Source of the DNA: Microcoleus sp. GA_180221_E-2-1-MAG-45_12
Lineage (GTDB): Bacteria; Cyanobacteriota; Cyanobacteriia; Cyanobacteriales; JAAUUE01
Direction: 5' to 3'
Assembly (NCBI GenBank): GCA_020692245.1
Contig: JAIMKT010000043.1
Coordinates: forward strand, 1 to 33,917
Length of the DNA: 33,917 nt
In this document: in pieces, positions 1-8,632 of the stretch
Layout: the number at the start of each line of letters is the position of its first letter
Numbering within the stretch: position 1 is the first letter of the stretch
The notes under the pieces: generated by a model
Database searches by the model: none
Told to the model about the DNA's origin: nothing
The model's input: the letters and a program-made list of their open reading frames with translations, nothing else
Position numbers and translations under genes: made by a program

Positions 1-2
1 TT

Positions 3-392
3 GCTATAGAACTAACTGAAGGTTTATTAATTGATAATGTGGAGCAGTCGATCGCCATCCTCGAAGAATTACACCAAACGGGGATTGTGTTTGCCTTAGA
101 TGATTTTGGCACGGGCTATTCCTCGTTGAATTATCTCAAACGGTTTCCCCTCCAAGCGTTGAAGATTGATCAATCCTTTGTCCGGGATATCACGATCGAC
201 CCCAACAGTGCAGCGATTACCGATGCCATTATCTCTCTAGCCCACGGCTTGAAATTAAAAGTAATTGCGGAGGGCGTGGAAACCCAAGAACAGTTAGACT
301 ATCTGAAAGCCCAAGGCTGTGATGAGGTACAGGGATATTATCTAAGCCGCCCTCTGCCGCCAGAAGCAGTAACGAAAATGCTTTCTCATTAA
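3..392 (+). CDS. EAL-domain c-di-GMP phosphodiesterase, 3' end only
   Basis: This is the C-terminal part of an EAL domain, the phosphodiesterase that linearises cyclic di-GMP. The frame is open to the left edge, so the gene starts outside the window and the internal GTG at 39 is not its start. Visible motifs in order are IELTEG (a metal-ligand Glu region), DDFGTGYSSLNYLK (the signature metal-binding loop), KIDQSFV, the AEGVET segment with its conserved Glu, and QGYYLSRPLP at the end. All the catalytic positions expected in this half are kept, so the domain is probably active. The EAL tripeptide itself and any GGDEF, PAS or receiver domain lie upstream and cannot be judged. A diguanylate cyclase is encoded at 14377-17100. 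Confidence 0.93.
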   Translation, partial: AIELTEGLLIDNVEQSIAILEELHQTGIVFALDDFGTGYSSLNYLKRFPLQALKIDQSFVRDITIDPNSAAITDAIISLAHGLKLKVIAEGVETQEQLDYLKAQGCDEVQGYYLSRPLPPEAVTKMLSH

Positions 393-428
393 ATCTCCCT
401 AAATCCCCTAAGTTTCCTTACATAAGCC

Positions 429-962
429 CTAGCTGACAATAACTTTGGTCGCTAACCGTTCCGAGGCTCGTTCTCGTTTGGCAGTAACAGGTAGATGCTG
501 GGTGGCGGCGGCTAAACCAAACACAGGCATATTTCCGTAAATTACCTCGTAGTTACCCGGATCAATGCGGTAGGTTTCGTGCCAAATCCCTACACTGCCA
601 TCACTGCCAATAGACTTACTAAAGCTCTGCCATGCCTTGAGGTGGGGTTCCGAGGGGCTGCGAGCAAAACGTTCCAAATCCTCGATCGATCGCCAGTAGG
701 ACAAAAGTAATGTAGTTAAGGGAAACAGCCGAAAGAAGCTCTCTCCTCCTAGAAATCCTTTTTCGGGATACTTATGGAGGGTGTCAAGCATCGGAGCCAT
801 TGCCTGAGCCACGGGAGTCCATTTATCAAAAGCCCAAAATTTATTCACCCGCATCCCAATCAAAAACACGACAAAAGACTCATCGGTTTGGGCAGTAAAA
901 CGTCCGGGGCTTACAGTTTGTCTGGCAGTATTTCTGGCACTAGTTGTATTTCTAGCAGTCAT
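429..962 (-). CDS. DUF4188 family protein (heme-monooxygenase-like fold)
   Basis: A soluble protein of about 177 residues resembling the DUF4188 family (PFTAQTDESFVVFLIGMRVNK near the start, YWRSIEDLERFARSP, WHETYRI). These proteins are predicted to have a dimeric alpha/beta-barrel fold related to small monooxygenases; their substrate is unknown. The frame extends upstream to 998, but the ATG at 960-962 is preceded by AGGAG at seven bases, so I choose it over the upstream ATG. The gene is divergent from a PadR-type regulator at 1167, an arrangement that suggests the regulator controls it. Dyads in the shared spacer fit this. Family call likely; function unknown. Confidence 0.8.
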   Translation of the reverse strand: MTARNTTSARNTARQTVSPGRFTAQTDESFVVFLIGMRVNKFWAFDKWTPVAQAMAPMLDTLHKYPEKGFLGGESFFRLFPLTTLLLSYWRSIEDLERFARSPSEPHLKAWQSFSKSIGSDGSVGIWHETYRIDPGNYEVIYGNMPVFGLAAATQHLPVTAKRERASERLATKVIVS

Positions 963-1036
963 GGGCTTACTCCTGAGAATCTTGGTAAATTTGTACATGG
1001 CTAATACTAATTTGCTTTAATACTAGCTTAATTGAG

Positions 1037-1070
1037 TATTCAAATAATTGAATATACTGACTAGTGTATA
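1037..1070. promoter_or_regulatory. Two overlapping dyads in the DUF4188/padR divergent promoter
   Basis: TATTCAA (1037-1043), four bases, then TTGAATA (1048-1054) form a perfect dyad. Starting in its last two bases, TATAC (1053-1057), eight bases, then GTATA (1066-1070) form a second. A half-site pair separated by eight bases is the geometry described for several PadR-family operators (ATGT-N8-ACAT type). This is a candidate operator for the adjacent PadR regulator; binding is inferred, not shown. Confidence 0.45.
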
Positions 1071-1166
1071 ATCACTTTGTTGAATATGTCAAGCAGGTAA
1101 TACAAAAATCTCTATTTGGATTAAGCATTTAGAGAAATGGGATAAAAGTTAATTCAAGAGGTATCT

Positions 1167-1706
1167 ATGGCATTAGCCCATGCAATTTTGGCGGTGTTGA
1201 CGGGGAATCCCTGTAGTGGATATGATTTACGGAAAAATTTTGAAGGCTCCGTGGGCTTTTTTTGGCGAGCCACTTTCCAGCAGGTCTATCGAGAATTAGC
1301 CAAGCTAGAAGAACAGGGTCTGCTCACTGCCGAAACGATCCAGCAGTCCCAGCGCCCCGATAAACGCATTTATTCTGTCACCCCCAGTGGGCAGCAGTAT
1401 CTACAGGATTGGATTGCTCAACCCGCCCCCGTCAGCCCGATTAAGGATGATTTGTTAGTTAAATTATTTGTGGGGCATTTAGTCCCTAGGTCGATCCTTT
1501 TAGGAGAACTAGAGCAACATCGCCAAGCCCACCTAGAGCAGTTAGCTACCTACGAAGTCATCACTCAAAAATATTTCCCAGAGGCCAATCGACTTTCTCC
1601 CGCTGGAAAATTCCAATACCTAACTCTCCGCAACGGTATCCACTACGAGCAGGCTTGGTTGGCATGGTGTGCCGAGACGATCGACTTTTTAAGTTCTGAA
1701 AAATAA
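1167..1706 (+). CDS. PadR family transcriptional regulator
   Basis: A 179-residue PadR-type repressor. An N-terminal winged helix (about residues 1-80: ALAHAILAVLTGNPCSGYDLRKNFE, then VYRELAKLEEQGLLTAE and RIYSVTPSGQQYLQDW) is followed by a helical dimerisation region of the Vir_act_alpha_C type (about 95-175). The ATG is preceded by AGAGG at a good distance. PadR proteins usually repress an adjacent gene and release DNA on binding a phenolic or hydrophobic ligand. Here the divergent DUF4188 gene is the obvious target, and two dyads lie between the genes. The ligand cannot be predicted. Confidence 0.9.
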   Translation: MALAHAILAVLTGNPCSGYDLRKNFEGSVGFFWRATFQQVYRELAKLEEQGLLTAETIQQSQRPDKRIYSVTPSGQQYLQDWIAQPAPVSPIKDDLLVKLFVGHLVPRSILLGELEQHRQAHLEQLATYEVITQKYFPEANRLSPAGKFQYLTLRNGIHYEQAWLAWCAETIDFLSSEK

Positions 1707-1740
1707 AAAGGGACTAATTCCTCAGAACAGCCCCTTCGTT
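1701..1740 (-). terminator. Intrinsic terminator of glnN, probably bidirectional
   Basis: On the minus strand AAGGGGCT and AGTCCCTT pair over eight bases with one G-U. A short inner TTC/GAA stem lies in the loop, and the hairpin is followed by TTTATTTTT. Read on the plus strand the same hairpin has one mismatch and a weaker T-rich tail. It sits between the convergent padR and glnN genes and overlaps the padR stop codon. Confidence 0.7.
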
Positions 1741-1755
1741 TTATTGTCAAGATTG

Positions 1756-1790
1756 ACTTTTAACTTTTAACTCTCAACTTTTAACTTTTG
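1756..1790. repeat. Five-copy heptamer tandem repeat (ACTTTTA type)
   Basis: Five consecutive heptads: ACTTTTA, ACTTTTA, ACTCTCA, ACTTTTA, ACTTTTG. This is the short tandemly repeated (STRR-like) element type common between cyanobacterial genes. It lies between the terminator and the glnN stop codon, so it would fall in the glnN 3' untranslated region. Confidence 0.85.
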
Positions 1791-1794
1791 CCAT

Positions 1795-3966
1795 CTACTT
1801 GATAAACAGCATTTCCTGATAGGTAGGTAGAGGCCATAGATCATCGGCGATCTCTCCTTCTAGGGCATCACCATACTTCCGGATCTCATCCATCAAGGAA
1901 CGGATAGTTTTGCCAGAGTATTGCATGTGTTCATCCACAGAGGCAAAGTCGTGCTTACCTAGGGCAGTTTCTAGAGTGCCGACGGTATCAAGGAGAGATT
2001 TCGCTAGGGAGGCTACCTTTTCGGCTGTAGCTTTGTCTAGATCGATGCCGATTTCCTTCAAGCCAGCAATGGTGCTAGCAAGTTCTGAGAGATATCTCAT
2101 GGCGGTGGGGTAAATGATGGTTTTTGCCATGCTAATGACGAGCTTCGCTTCTACCTCGATCGATAGAATGTACTGCTCGGCATAGATTTCAAAACGGCTG
2201 GCAAGCTCCACAGGAGACAAGACCCCAGTTTTGTTAAACAGGTCTTTGATATTATCCTGCTCCAACACTGGAAGGGCATCGGCAGTAGTTGGCAAATTGG
2301 GTAGCCCCCGTTCGGCGGCTAACTTGTGCCATTCTTCCGAATAACCATTGCCACCAAACACCACAGCCCCGTGGTCATCCATCACTTCCTTGAGAACGAT
2401 TTGAATAGCCGCAGCTAACTCCGCACCTTGACTAAGTTGGGTTTCTAGCTTATTTGCCATCCAATCCAAGGAATCAGCCAACACGGTATTTAGAGCTACC
2501 AAGGGGCCCGACACCGACTGCCCAGAACCCACGGCCCGGAACTCAAAGCGGTTGCCAGTGAAGGCAAAGGGAGAAGTCCGGTTGCGATCGCCCGCATCCT
2601 TGGGAAATAGGGGCAGAGTGTCAACACCCAAATTCATAATGCCCTTGCTCTTGGAGCCAGTGATAGCGCCCTGTCTGATTTGTTCAAAGATATCTTCTAG
2701 TTGGGAACCTAGGTATACAGAGATGATGGCTGGGGGAGCTTCGTTGGCTCCTAAACGGTGGTCATTACTCGCGGTGGCAACAACAGCCCGGAGGAGAGAA
2801 CCATACTTATGGGCGCCCCGGATCACTGCTCCACAGAAGATCAAGAATTGAGCATTGGAGTGGGGAGTATCACCGGGGTCAAGGAGATTTCCTTGGGTCG
2901 CATTACCCACAGACCAGTTAACGTGCTTCCCAGAGCCATTAATGCCAGCAAAGGGCTTTTCATGGAGTAGGCAGAGGAAACCATGCTTCTTGGCAGTGTG
3001 CCGCAGAATGGTCATGGTCAATTGTTGGTGGTCACTAGCGACGTTGGCAGCTTCAAAAAATGGGGCAAGCTCAAACTGTCCGGGAGCTACTTCGTTGTGT
3101 CTAGTTTTGGCAGGAATTCCGAGGCGGTACATTCTTTCTTCCACTTCCTGCATGAACACCTGCACCCGTTCGGGGATGGCTCCAAAGTAGTGATCATCAA
3201 ATTGTTGTCCCTTAGCGGCGGGTTTCCCAAACAGAGTCCGACCAGCAAGGAGAAGATCGGGACGGTGAGCCGCAAAATTGGCATCAACGAGGAAGTATTC
3301 CTGCTCTGCACCACAACTGGAGTTGACTGGGGCGATGTCTTGATGTCCAAAGAGTTTGAGGACTCGGGTAGCGGCTTTGTTCATGGCAGCGATCGAGCGC
3401 AGCAGGGGAGTTTTCTTATCTAAGGCTTCCCCAGTCCAAGAAACAAACACCGTAGGAATGCAGAGGGTCAAACCATTGTCAGTTTCCATGACGTAGGCGG
3501 GGCTGGTGACATCCCAAGCAGTGTAACCACGGGCTTCAAAGGTCGATCGAATCCCCCCGTTAGGAAAAGAAGAACCATCCGGCTCCCCTTGCACCAGCAC
3601 TTTTCCCGCAAATTCGGAAATTACGGAGCCATCTCCTTGGACAGAAATAAAACCATCATGCTTTTCGGCTGTGGCATTGGTGAGAGGGTAGAACACGTGG
3701 GCGTAGTACAAAGCTCCCTTGGCGAGCGCCCAGTCTTTCATGGCGACGGCTACAACATCAGCGATGGAGGCATCTAAAGTTTCTCCACTTTCAATAGTCT
3801 TCTTAACTGACTTAAAGATACTTTTTGGCAGGCTTTGCTGCATTTTGCTCAGACTAAAAACATCCGAAGCCCAAATATCTTCCAGTTTTCCGGGGTGATT
3901 TGCGGGCATTGGCTCTCGATTGGTGATATCGCAAATAGCCTGAAGCCGGGAGTCATTTCCACTCAT
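1795..3966 (-). CDS. glnN: Type III glutamine synthetase (GSIII)
   Basis: A 723-residue glutamine synthetase of the long GSIII class, ATP-dependent, condensing glutamate and ammonium in the cytoplasm. Length and motifs match cyanobacterial Gln[11 protein letters not shown] (219-228), [14 protein letters not shown] (289-302), NGSGKHVNW (343-351), [13 protein letters not shown] (408-420) and [17 protein letters not shown] (461-477), covering the metal, glutamate and nucleotide sites. The start ATG has AAGGA about nine bases upstream. Many cyanobacteria carry GlnN beside or instead of GlnA and induce it under nitrogen limitation through NtcA, but I found no clear GTA-N8-TAC site in the 150-base upstream gap. 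The gene runs in the same direction as cobA and ends at a good terminator. Confidence 0.97.
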   Translation of the reverse strand: MSGNDSRLQAICDITNREPMPANHPGKLEDIWASDVFSLSKMQQSLPKSIFKSVKKTIESGETLDASIADVVAVAMKDWALAKGALYYAHVFYPLTNATAEKHDGFISVQGDGSVISEFAGKVLVQGEPDGSSFPNGGIRSTFEARGYTAWDVTSPAYVMETDNGLTLCIPTVFVSWTGEALDKKTPLLRSIAAMNKAATRVLKLFGHQDIAPVNSSCGAEQEYFLVDANFAAHRPDLLLAGRTLFGKPAAKGQQFDDHYFGAIPERVQVFMQEVEERMYRLGIPAKTRHNEVAPGQFELAPFFEAANVASDHQQLTMTILRHTAKKHGFLCLLHEKPFAGINGSGKHVNWSVGNATQGNLLDPGDTPHSNAQFLIFCGAVIRGAHKYGSLLRAVVATASNDHRLGANEAPPAIISVYLGSQLEDIFEQIRQGAITGSKSKGIMNLGVDTLPLFPKDAGDRNRTSPFAFTGNRFEFRAVGSGQSVSGPLVALNTVLADSLDWMANKLETQLSQGAELAAAIQIVLKEVMDDHGAVVFGGNGYSEEWHKLAAERGLPNLPTTADALPVLEQDNIKDLFNKTGVLSPVELASRFEIYAEQYILSIEVEAKLVISMAKTIIYPTAMRYLSELASTIAGLKEIGIDLDKATAEKVASLAKSLLDTVGTLETALGKHDFASVDEHMQYSGKTIRSLMDEIRKYGDALEGEIADDLWPLPTYQEMLFIK

Positions 3967-4083
3967 AGTAATTTCCTTCTAAAATATTGATTTTCCAGAT
4001 ATTAGGCAGATATTAGTTGGTTGTGATTCAACAAAATGTATGATATGCAGCAGAATCAAAACTCCTTTTGCTTTGTGTTTAGA

Positions 4084-4095
4084 GTTAAATTTAAC
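4084..4095. promoter_or_regulatory. Perfect 12-bp palindrome upstream of glnN
   Basis: GTTAAATTTAAC is a perfect palindrome in the 150-base gap between cobA and glnN, about 118 bases before the glnN start. It could be an operator, but palindromes this AT-rich also occur by chance. No regulator is assigned. Confidence 0.25.
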
Positions 4096-4116
4096 GCAAC
4101 ATTCAGGAATAGTTAG

Positions 4117-4863
4117 CTAAATAATCTCTGGGGGACTTAGCTGCTCTCGAAAATTAACAATATTGCCAACCACTGCGATCGCCGGAGCCGTGAACCCTTC
4201 CCGCGCCACCTCTATCACCACAGCTCCCAAGGTACTAAATAATTCTTGCTGCTGGGGTGTTGTTCCCCACCGGATCAGGGCAATGGGAGTTTCGGGAGTC
4301 AACCCGCCGAGGATTAATTTTTGGGTAATAGTCCCCAGATTGTGTAAGCCCATATAAATAACGATGGTTTCTGCACTCTGGGCGATCGCTTGCCAGTTGA
4401 CCTCTGGGCGATATTTTCCGGCTGCTTCATGCCCGGTAACAAAAGCTACCGTCGAACTATAGTCTCGATGGGTCAAGGGAATCCCCGCATAGGCAGGAGC
4501 CGCAATCCCCGATGTCACTCCCGGTACAACCTCTACTTCAATCCCCGCCCGGACTAAATCCACCATTTCTTCACCGCCCCGCCCAAAGACAAAGGGATCC
4601 CCAGCCTTGAGCCGCACCACGATCGCCACTTCCTGCGCCTTGGTAATTAAAATCTGAGTAGTTTCTGTTTGGAGTTTGGAGTGAAATCCCCGCCGTTTCC
4701 CCGCATCGATCCTTTCCGCTTGAGGATTAATCATCGCTAAAATCTCTGGGCTAATCAAAGCATCGTAAACCACCACATCAGCAAACTCTAATAAATTCTT
4801 GCCCTTCAGGGTCATCAACCCCGGATCTCCCGGCCCCGCCCCCAACAAATACACCTTACCCAA
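4117..4863 (-). CDS. cobA: Uroporphyrinogen-III C-methyltransferase (SUMT)
   Basis: A 248-residue single-domain SUMT that methylates uroporphyrinogen III twice with S-adenosylmethionine to give precorrin-2, the branch point to siroheme and cobalamin. Motifs: GAGPGDPGLMTLKG at the N-terminus (SAM/substrate loop), VVYDALIS, VRLKAGDPFVFGRGGEE (about 82-98) and VPGVTSGIAAPAYAGIPLTHR. There is no CysG-type oxidase/chelatase domain and no HemD fusion. The start is TTG, supported by AGAGGG seven bases upstream; a GTG three codons later is too close to any ribosome site. Siroheme serves nitrite and sulfite reductases, so its position before glnN fits nitrogen assimilation, though co-transcription is only a possibility. 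Confidence 0.94.
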   Translation of the reverse strand: MGKVYLLGAGPGDPGLMTLKGKNLLEFADVVVYDALISPEILAMINPQAERIDAGKRRGFHSKLQTETTQILITKAQEVAIVVRLKAGDPFVFGRGGEEMVDLVRAGIEVEVVPGVTSGIAAPAYAGIPLTHRDYSSTVAFVTGHEAAGKYRPEVNWQAIAQSAETIVIYMGLHNLGTITQKLILGGLTPETPIALIRWGTTPQQQELFSTLGAVVIEVAREGFTAPAIAVVGNIVNFREQLSPPEII

Positions 4864-5001
4864 AGTTTTTCCCTCTCTTGCTCAAAAACTTAATGCTCAA
4901 ATCAGGCTCAAAAACCAAAAGTTAAGAAAAATAACAGATGCTAATTTATTAACCATGTGCTAGTTTAAATCTATAGCCATAATAAAGGAGTGTTCCTCTT
5001 A

Positions 5002-5136
5002 ATGGAATATATAGATAAGGTCATTGAAAAAATCCGGGAATTAGCAAAGAAACTAGTTGAGGCTCTCCTTGGGCCAGCACCCGAACCAGAGCCAGAACTG
5101 ATCCCCATCCCTGTCCATGAACCCCGCCGCCGCTAA
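5002..5136 (+). CDS. 44-residue hypothetical protein, amphipathic helix plus Pro/Glu tail
   Basis: ATG at 5002, stop TAA at 5134-5136, 44 residues. AAGGAG lies about 12 bases upstream. The first half is a charged amphipathic helix (MEYIDKVIEKIRELAKKLVE), followed by LLGP, a proline-glutamate stretch (APEPEPEPELIPIPV) and a basic end (HEPRRR). There is no membrane segment or signal peptide. Similar very short helix-plus-acidic-proline proteins occur, from memory, as unnamed small genes in cyanobacteria, which would favour a real gene; this needs a search. It stands alone between cobA (minus) and aroQ (plus), with AT-rich promoter-like sequence before it. Function unknown. Confidence 0.65.
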   Translation: MEYIDKVIEKIRELAKKLVEALLGPAPEPEPELIPIPVHEPRRR

Positions 5137-5273
5137 GTTGCTTATCAAAATTGTCAAGTTTTTATGACAAAATGATCGGTACTGGGTAAGTTCCCCTCGG
5201 CTTACTTCTGAATCTAGTAATTAATACATTTATGAGAAATACTGGTAATTAATTGGTTACTAGCAAAAGCGGC

Positions 5274-5720
5274 ATGAGCCTCAACATTTTAGTTTTACAT
5301 GGCCCTAATCTTAATCTCTTGGGAAAACGGGAGCCGGGAATTTATGGGGTCTTAACTTTGGCGGAGATCGATCGACTCCTCACGGAAAAAGCGCAACAAC
5401 TGCAAGTAGACCTCAAAATTTTACAATCGAACCATGAAGGGGAGCTAGTCACCGCCATTCACGAGGCTCTGGGTCAGCAACAGGGAATTTTAATCAACGC
5501 TGGAGCCTATACTCACACCAGTGTCGCCATCCGAGATGCCCTTGCCGGAGTCGCCCTGCCTACGGTAGAAGTGCATTTGAGTAATATTTATCGTCGGGAA
5601 GAATTTCGCCATCATTCATGGATTGCGCCGATCGCCCTTGGTCAGATTAGCGGCTTTGGAGCCAACAGTTATCTCCTCGGCTTGGATGCTCTCGTTAGTC
5701 ATTTAAGACCAGAATCATGA
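5274..5720 (+). CDS. aroQ: Type II 3-dehydroquinate dehydratase
   Basis: A 148-residue type II dehydroquinase, third step of the shikimate pathway, forming a dodecamer in this family. Motifs: [22 protein letters not shown] (active-site Asn, Arg and Tyr loop), [17 protein letters not shown], and [18 protein letters not shown] with the catalytic His and substrate Arg. The frame is open from a TTG at 5253, but ATG at 5274 ([10 protein letters not shown]) gives the usual N-terminus. No clear ribosome site is visible for either. The stop codon overlaps the next gene's start (ATGA), so the two are translationally coupled. Confidence 0.96.
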   Translation: MSLNILVLHGPNLNLLGKREPGIYGVLTLAEIDRLLTEKAQQLQVDLKILQSNHEGELVTAIHEALGQQQGILINAGAYTHTSVAIRDALAGVALPTVEVHLSNIYRREEFRHHSWIAPIALGQISGFGANSYLLGLDALVSHLRPES

Positions 5721-6700
5721 TCTACTCTCTCTTCAATAAATTCCAAGGAGCTTGGTTGGGTAGTGTCATGGCGACAGCTAGATTTAAGGCAGATTCTCAA
5801 CCCAATCCTTGGGAACAGATCGCTATCATTGGCACCCAAAGTCTAGTTCAGCAGGGCTATCTAGACCTCAAGCATTGGCAAACCCAGATTACGGCAACAA
5901 ATCCCGATCTATTAAAACTACTGGGGACAGCAACGGCGAGTGAGGCTGTGTGGGCAACGCTACCTGTCAGCCTTTTTTATCACGAACAATACACCAACAC
6001 AAAACTCCTTTCGGCAATTAATCTCTGGTTAGCTCCTGAAGAATCGCCCCATCTAGGGTTAGCTATGGGGGAAGCGATCGCCCTGCTCCTAGATCAAGAT
6101 TTCCATATAAATTTTCCCCAAGATTTTAATCGTAGGTCTCAACCGGACAACCTAGCAGCTCGCCCCCTGCCCGCCGCTTTTCAGCAATTACTTAGTAGAA
6201 CTTTTCCCATCTCTCCCAGCTTTTGGGAAAATTTACCTTGTCTAGCCTCAGCAATTAAAGTTATAAACTCCCAAATCCCAGCAAGCCAAGCCCCCCTTGC
6301 CATTACTTGTTATTGCATTCTAAGTACCCCAGAAGATTTTACTCTTTCTATCGATCGAGCCGCCGCTACTCCTCAACCAGAAATTGCGATCGCCCTCACC
6401 GGGTTTCTCTCAGGAGCCTACAACACTCTCCGGGGTATTCCCCTCTCTTGGCAAACTCAGGTTAACTCAGGGATTAACTCAGGGATTGATTACTATCAAC
6501 TGGTCGATCGGTTATTTGCCACCTGGTCGGGGGTATACCATAGTTCTCAAGGCAATTTCCCATATCCTCAAGATATTTCTCCAGATAATTCCCCAAAAAC
6601 CATTCCAGAGACTCAACAGTGGCAAATAGCCAAATCACCAGCCAAACCTCTGATCAAAATCCCCTCAAAATTTCTCTCAAAAAAACGGAATAAAGGTTAA
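5717..6700 (+). CDS. ADP-ribosylglycohydrolase-like hypothetical protein, probably degenerate
   Basis: A 327-residue protein coupled to aroQ through an ATGA overlap. The N-terminus ([15 protein letters not shown]) and the later segment [21 protein letters not shown] resemble the first and last helices of the ADP-ribosylglycohydrolase (ARH/DraG) fold. The metal-binding acidic motifs of active enzymes (GDxxG near the N-terminus and a DDT-type motif) are not seen, so enzymatic activity is doubtful. A 12-base tandem duplication at 6463-6486 gives the local repeat NSGINSGI. The C-terminal 30 residues are basic and low complexity ([20 protein letters not shown]). The fold assignment is inference from pattern and could be wrong; coupling to aroQ is directly seen. 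Confidence 0.5.
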   Translation: MIYSLFNKFQGAWLGSVMATARFKADSQPNPWEQIAIIGTQSLVQQGYLDLKHWQTQITATNPDLLKLLGTATASEAVWATLPVSLFYHEQYTNTKLLSAINLWLAPEESPHLGLAMGEAIALLLDQDFHINFPQDFNRRSQPDNLAARPLPAAFQQLLSRTFPISPSFWENLPCLASAIKVINSQIPASQAPLAITCYCILSTPEDFTLSIDRAAATPQPEIAIALTGFLSGAYNTLRGIPLSWQTQVNSGINSGIDYYQLVDRLFATWSGVYHSSQGNFPYPQDISPDNSPKTIPETQQWQIAKSPAKPLIKIPSKFLSKKRNKG

Positions 6701-6748
6701 TAATCCTCCCCGAAATCCTTATAAATAGTAGAGATACGGTGAATATAA

Positions 6749-7819
6749 TTAAGGCTGAATTTGCTCAATAATCTTTGGGGTAATTAAGCGAGATGCAACC
6801 CGATTTCCGGCAATATTCCAATGGGTATCCCTTGGTTTATAAAGATTCTCTTCCTTGCTTGCCATTAGAAAGCCATCTAACAAATCTAAATAATTAATAT
6901 TTTCTTGAGTAAAGACTTCAGTAAACAACCGATTAGGTAATCCAATATCAAAGTTCTCAGGAGAAACCTGAGCATTAGCGACTACTTGCTGTTGGAGTTC
7001 AGGATTAACTTGAGTTTCATCAGGTATCAGGACTACTAATAATTTAATATTCCTACTATCACAAATTTTCTTGATTTGTTTAATGTACTCTACCTGATTA
7101 TTGAAAGCTCTCAAAGCTTCAGGTTGGTCTTTGACAAAAATTGCAGCCCTACCTGTTTGAATCTCTAGAAATTTATCAGCAGCTAAGGATGGTTTATCAT
7201 CATCGTAGGTTGCATTCGGCCCATAAACCTCGCCTTCATACTTCTTTTGTACCTGTACAACATAATTAAAAAATGACAAAACATGGGAATAGGTATACCA
7301 ATCTCTCTTCTGCTCCATAGCTATTTCTGCTTCAAGGGTGTCATTACCAATAAAGATGGAAACCATTACCATATCTGGATTTAGCTTGATACCTTCATTA
7401 TTAAGGATCGCCAAATAGTCCCTAGGTCCGATGCCGGGAATTCCCATATTAATAACTTGAAACTGCTTACCTTGAGCTGCTAGTTGTCTATTTAGTTGTC
7501 TTTCAATTCTGGAATTATAGTTGTATTGCACGGGTAAAACTCCAAAGGTAAAGGAGTCACCAATAGAAAGAATTCGGTAGGTATTAGCTGGTTTTTCTTG
7601 AGTAAATTCTGGACCTTGGAAACCTTGGGAATTTAACTGACCATCATAATTTGGAGATAAGGGCTTACCTCGGTAACGATTGTAGGAGCTATCATAAAAA
7701 ATAAAAGTAGGATTGATTAACCCATAGATCCGAAAGACAGCTTCGGTCATGCCAAAGGTGATGAAAGCAATAATTAAAGATTGTTTGGCAAGGGAAATAA
7801 GTTGTTTACGGTTGATCAT
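6749..7819 (-). CDS. Membrane-anchored SGNH/GDSL hydrolase, AlgX/AlgJ-like
   Basis: A 356-residue protein with an N-terminal hydrophobic segment (about 10-33), probably a signal anchor placing the rest outside the membrane. SGNH blocks are intact: GDSFTFG with nucleophile Ser89, MGIPGIGPRDYL with Gly126, IFIGNDT with Asn159, and DTHWN with Asp331 and His333. The DTHW form is typical of the polysaccharide O-acetyltransferase/esterase branch (AlgJ, AlgX) rather than lipases. It lies convergent with the preceding gene and divergent, across a long spacer, from the carbamoyltransferase cassette at 8689. SGNH proteins are, from memory, frequent neighbours of such cassettes, suggesting both act on a surface glycan or secreted molecule. 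Substrate unknown. Confidence 0.85.
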   Translation of the reverse strand: MINRKQLISLAKQSLIIAFITFGMTEAVFRIYGLINPTFIFYDSSYNRYRGKPLSPNYDGQLNSQGFQGPEFTQEKPANTYRILSIGDSFTFGVLPVQYNYNSRIERQLNRQLAAQGKQFQVINMGIPGIGPRDYLAILNNEGIKLNPDMVMVSIFIGNDTLEAEIAMEQKRDWYTYSHVLSFFNYVVQVQKKYEGEVYGPNATYDDDKPSLAADKFLEIQTGRAAIFVKDQPEALRAFNNQVEYIKQIKKICDSRNIKLLVVLIPDETQVNPELQQQVVANAQVSPENFDIGLPNRLFTEVFTQENINYLDLLDGFLMASKEENLYKPRDTHWNIAGNRVASRLITPKIIEQIQP

Positions 7820-8034
7820 AGAAATTAATTTAACTTGATTTATCTTGTATTTATATATTTGGTATATATTTGGGTATTTAAGCCAGAAAATAAATACTAT
7901 CCTTGAATTTGGGCATTCCTCATAGATTGATTACTCATAAATTGGTTTCTAAATTAGTTGATGTTTTTCTGCTGACAATCTCTATTGCCTAAATTACATA
8001 AGCTCGATCGACCCTCAGAATCCTATCAAAAGCT

Positions 8035-8067
8035 ACAGGAAGTTTACAGGGAATTTACAGAAAATCT
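8035..8067. repeat. Three tandem 11-bp repeats (ACAGGAAGTTT type)
   Basis: ACAGGAAGTTT, ACAGGGAATTT and ACAGAAAATCT follow one another with an exact 11-base period. One helical turn per unit is the spacing used by OmpR/PhoB-family regulators that bind direct repeats. Two internal TTTACA hexamers are 11 bases apart, close to but not equal to the 10-base period of the RpaB HLR1 motif. Confidence 0.5.
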
Positions 8068-8632
8068 CGGATCACAACCCAGCAAATACTAGCTATAGAG
8101 ATAACAGTGATTAATCCAGCTATGACTCCACCATCCTCGCAATTGCTGTAGAAGTAGCTTTTCAGCCATTCTTAGACCAAAAAAGTTTAGCAGAGCCTGT
8201 TGACAAAATTAACATAAATATAGTTAATAGATATCTGTGTCTATTTGCTCCCTAGGCAAACTCTATTTCTATAGTTATAGAAAATATAAAAAACAAAAAT
8301 GCATTGTATAAAATAATACACTTCAATGATTTTGATCTATCTATGCTTTAAGCTCATGTTGTGAAATCCTAACATTAGAATTAGAGAGTTGCTTAACTAA
8401 TTCCCTGGAACATAAGATTAGACCTGATAACAAATCTAAAATAAGTATTAAAATTAAATACTAAACTTTACCCGAAAATTTAGCTTAAAAACTAAACTTG
8501 AAACAAATTTATTACATCCTGTATCAAGAGCCTGTATCAAAAATATGAACTAAAAATTTTGGATAGTATTCGTGAAACTTTGCCTAAAGGCTACGGATTT
8601 TGCACAGTGACCATGGGTAAGGACTATACGCC

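Noticed and set aside
963-998. An upstream ATG giving a longer DUF4188 protein.
   Set aside because: The ATG at 962 has a strong AGGAG site and the extra N-terminal residues are not typical of the family.
2552-3423. Several open frames on the plus strand opposite glnN.
   Set aside because: They lie entirely antisense to a strongly conserved gene and have no recognisable protein motifs or ribosome sites.
8042-8062. An RpaB HLR1 site in the TTTACA repeats.
   Set aside because: The period is 11 bases, whereas HLR1 direct repeats have a 10-base period.
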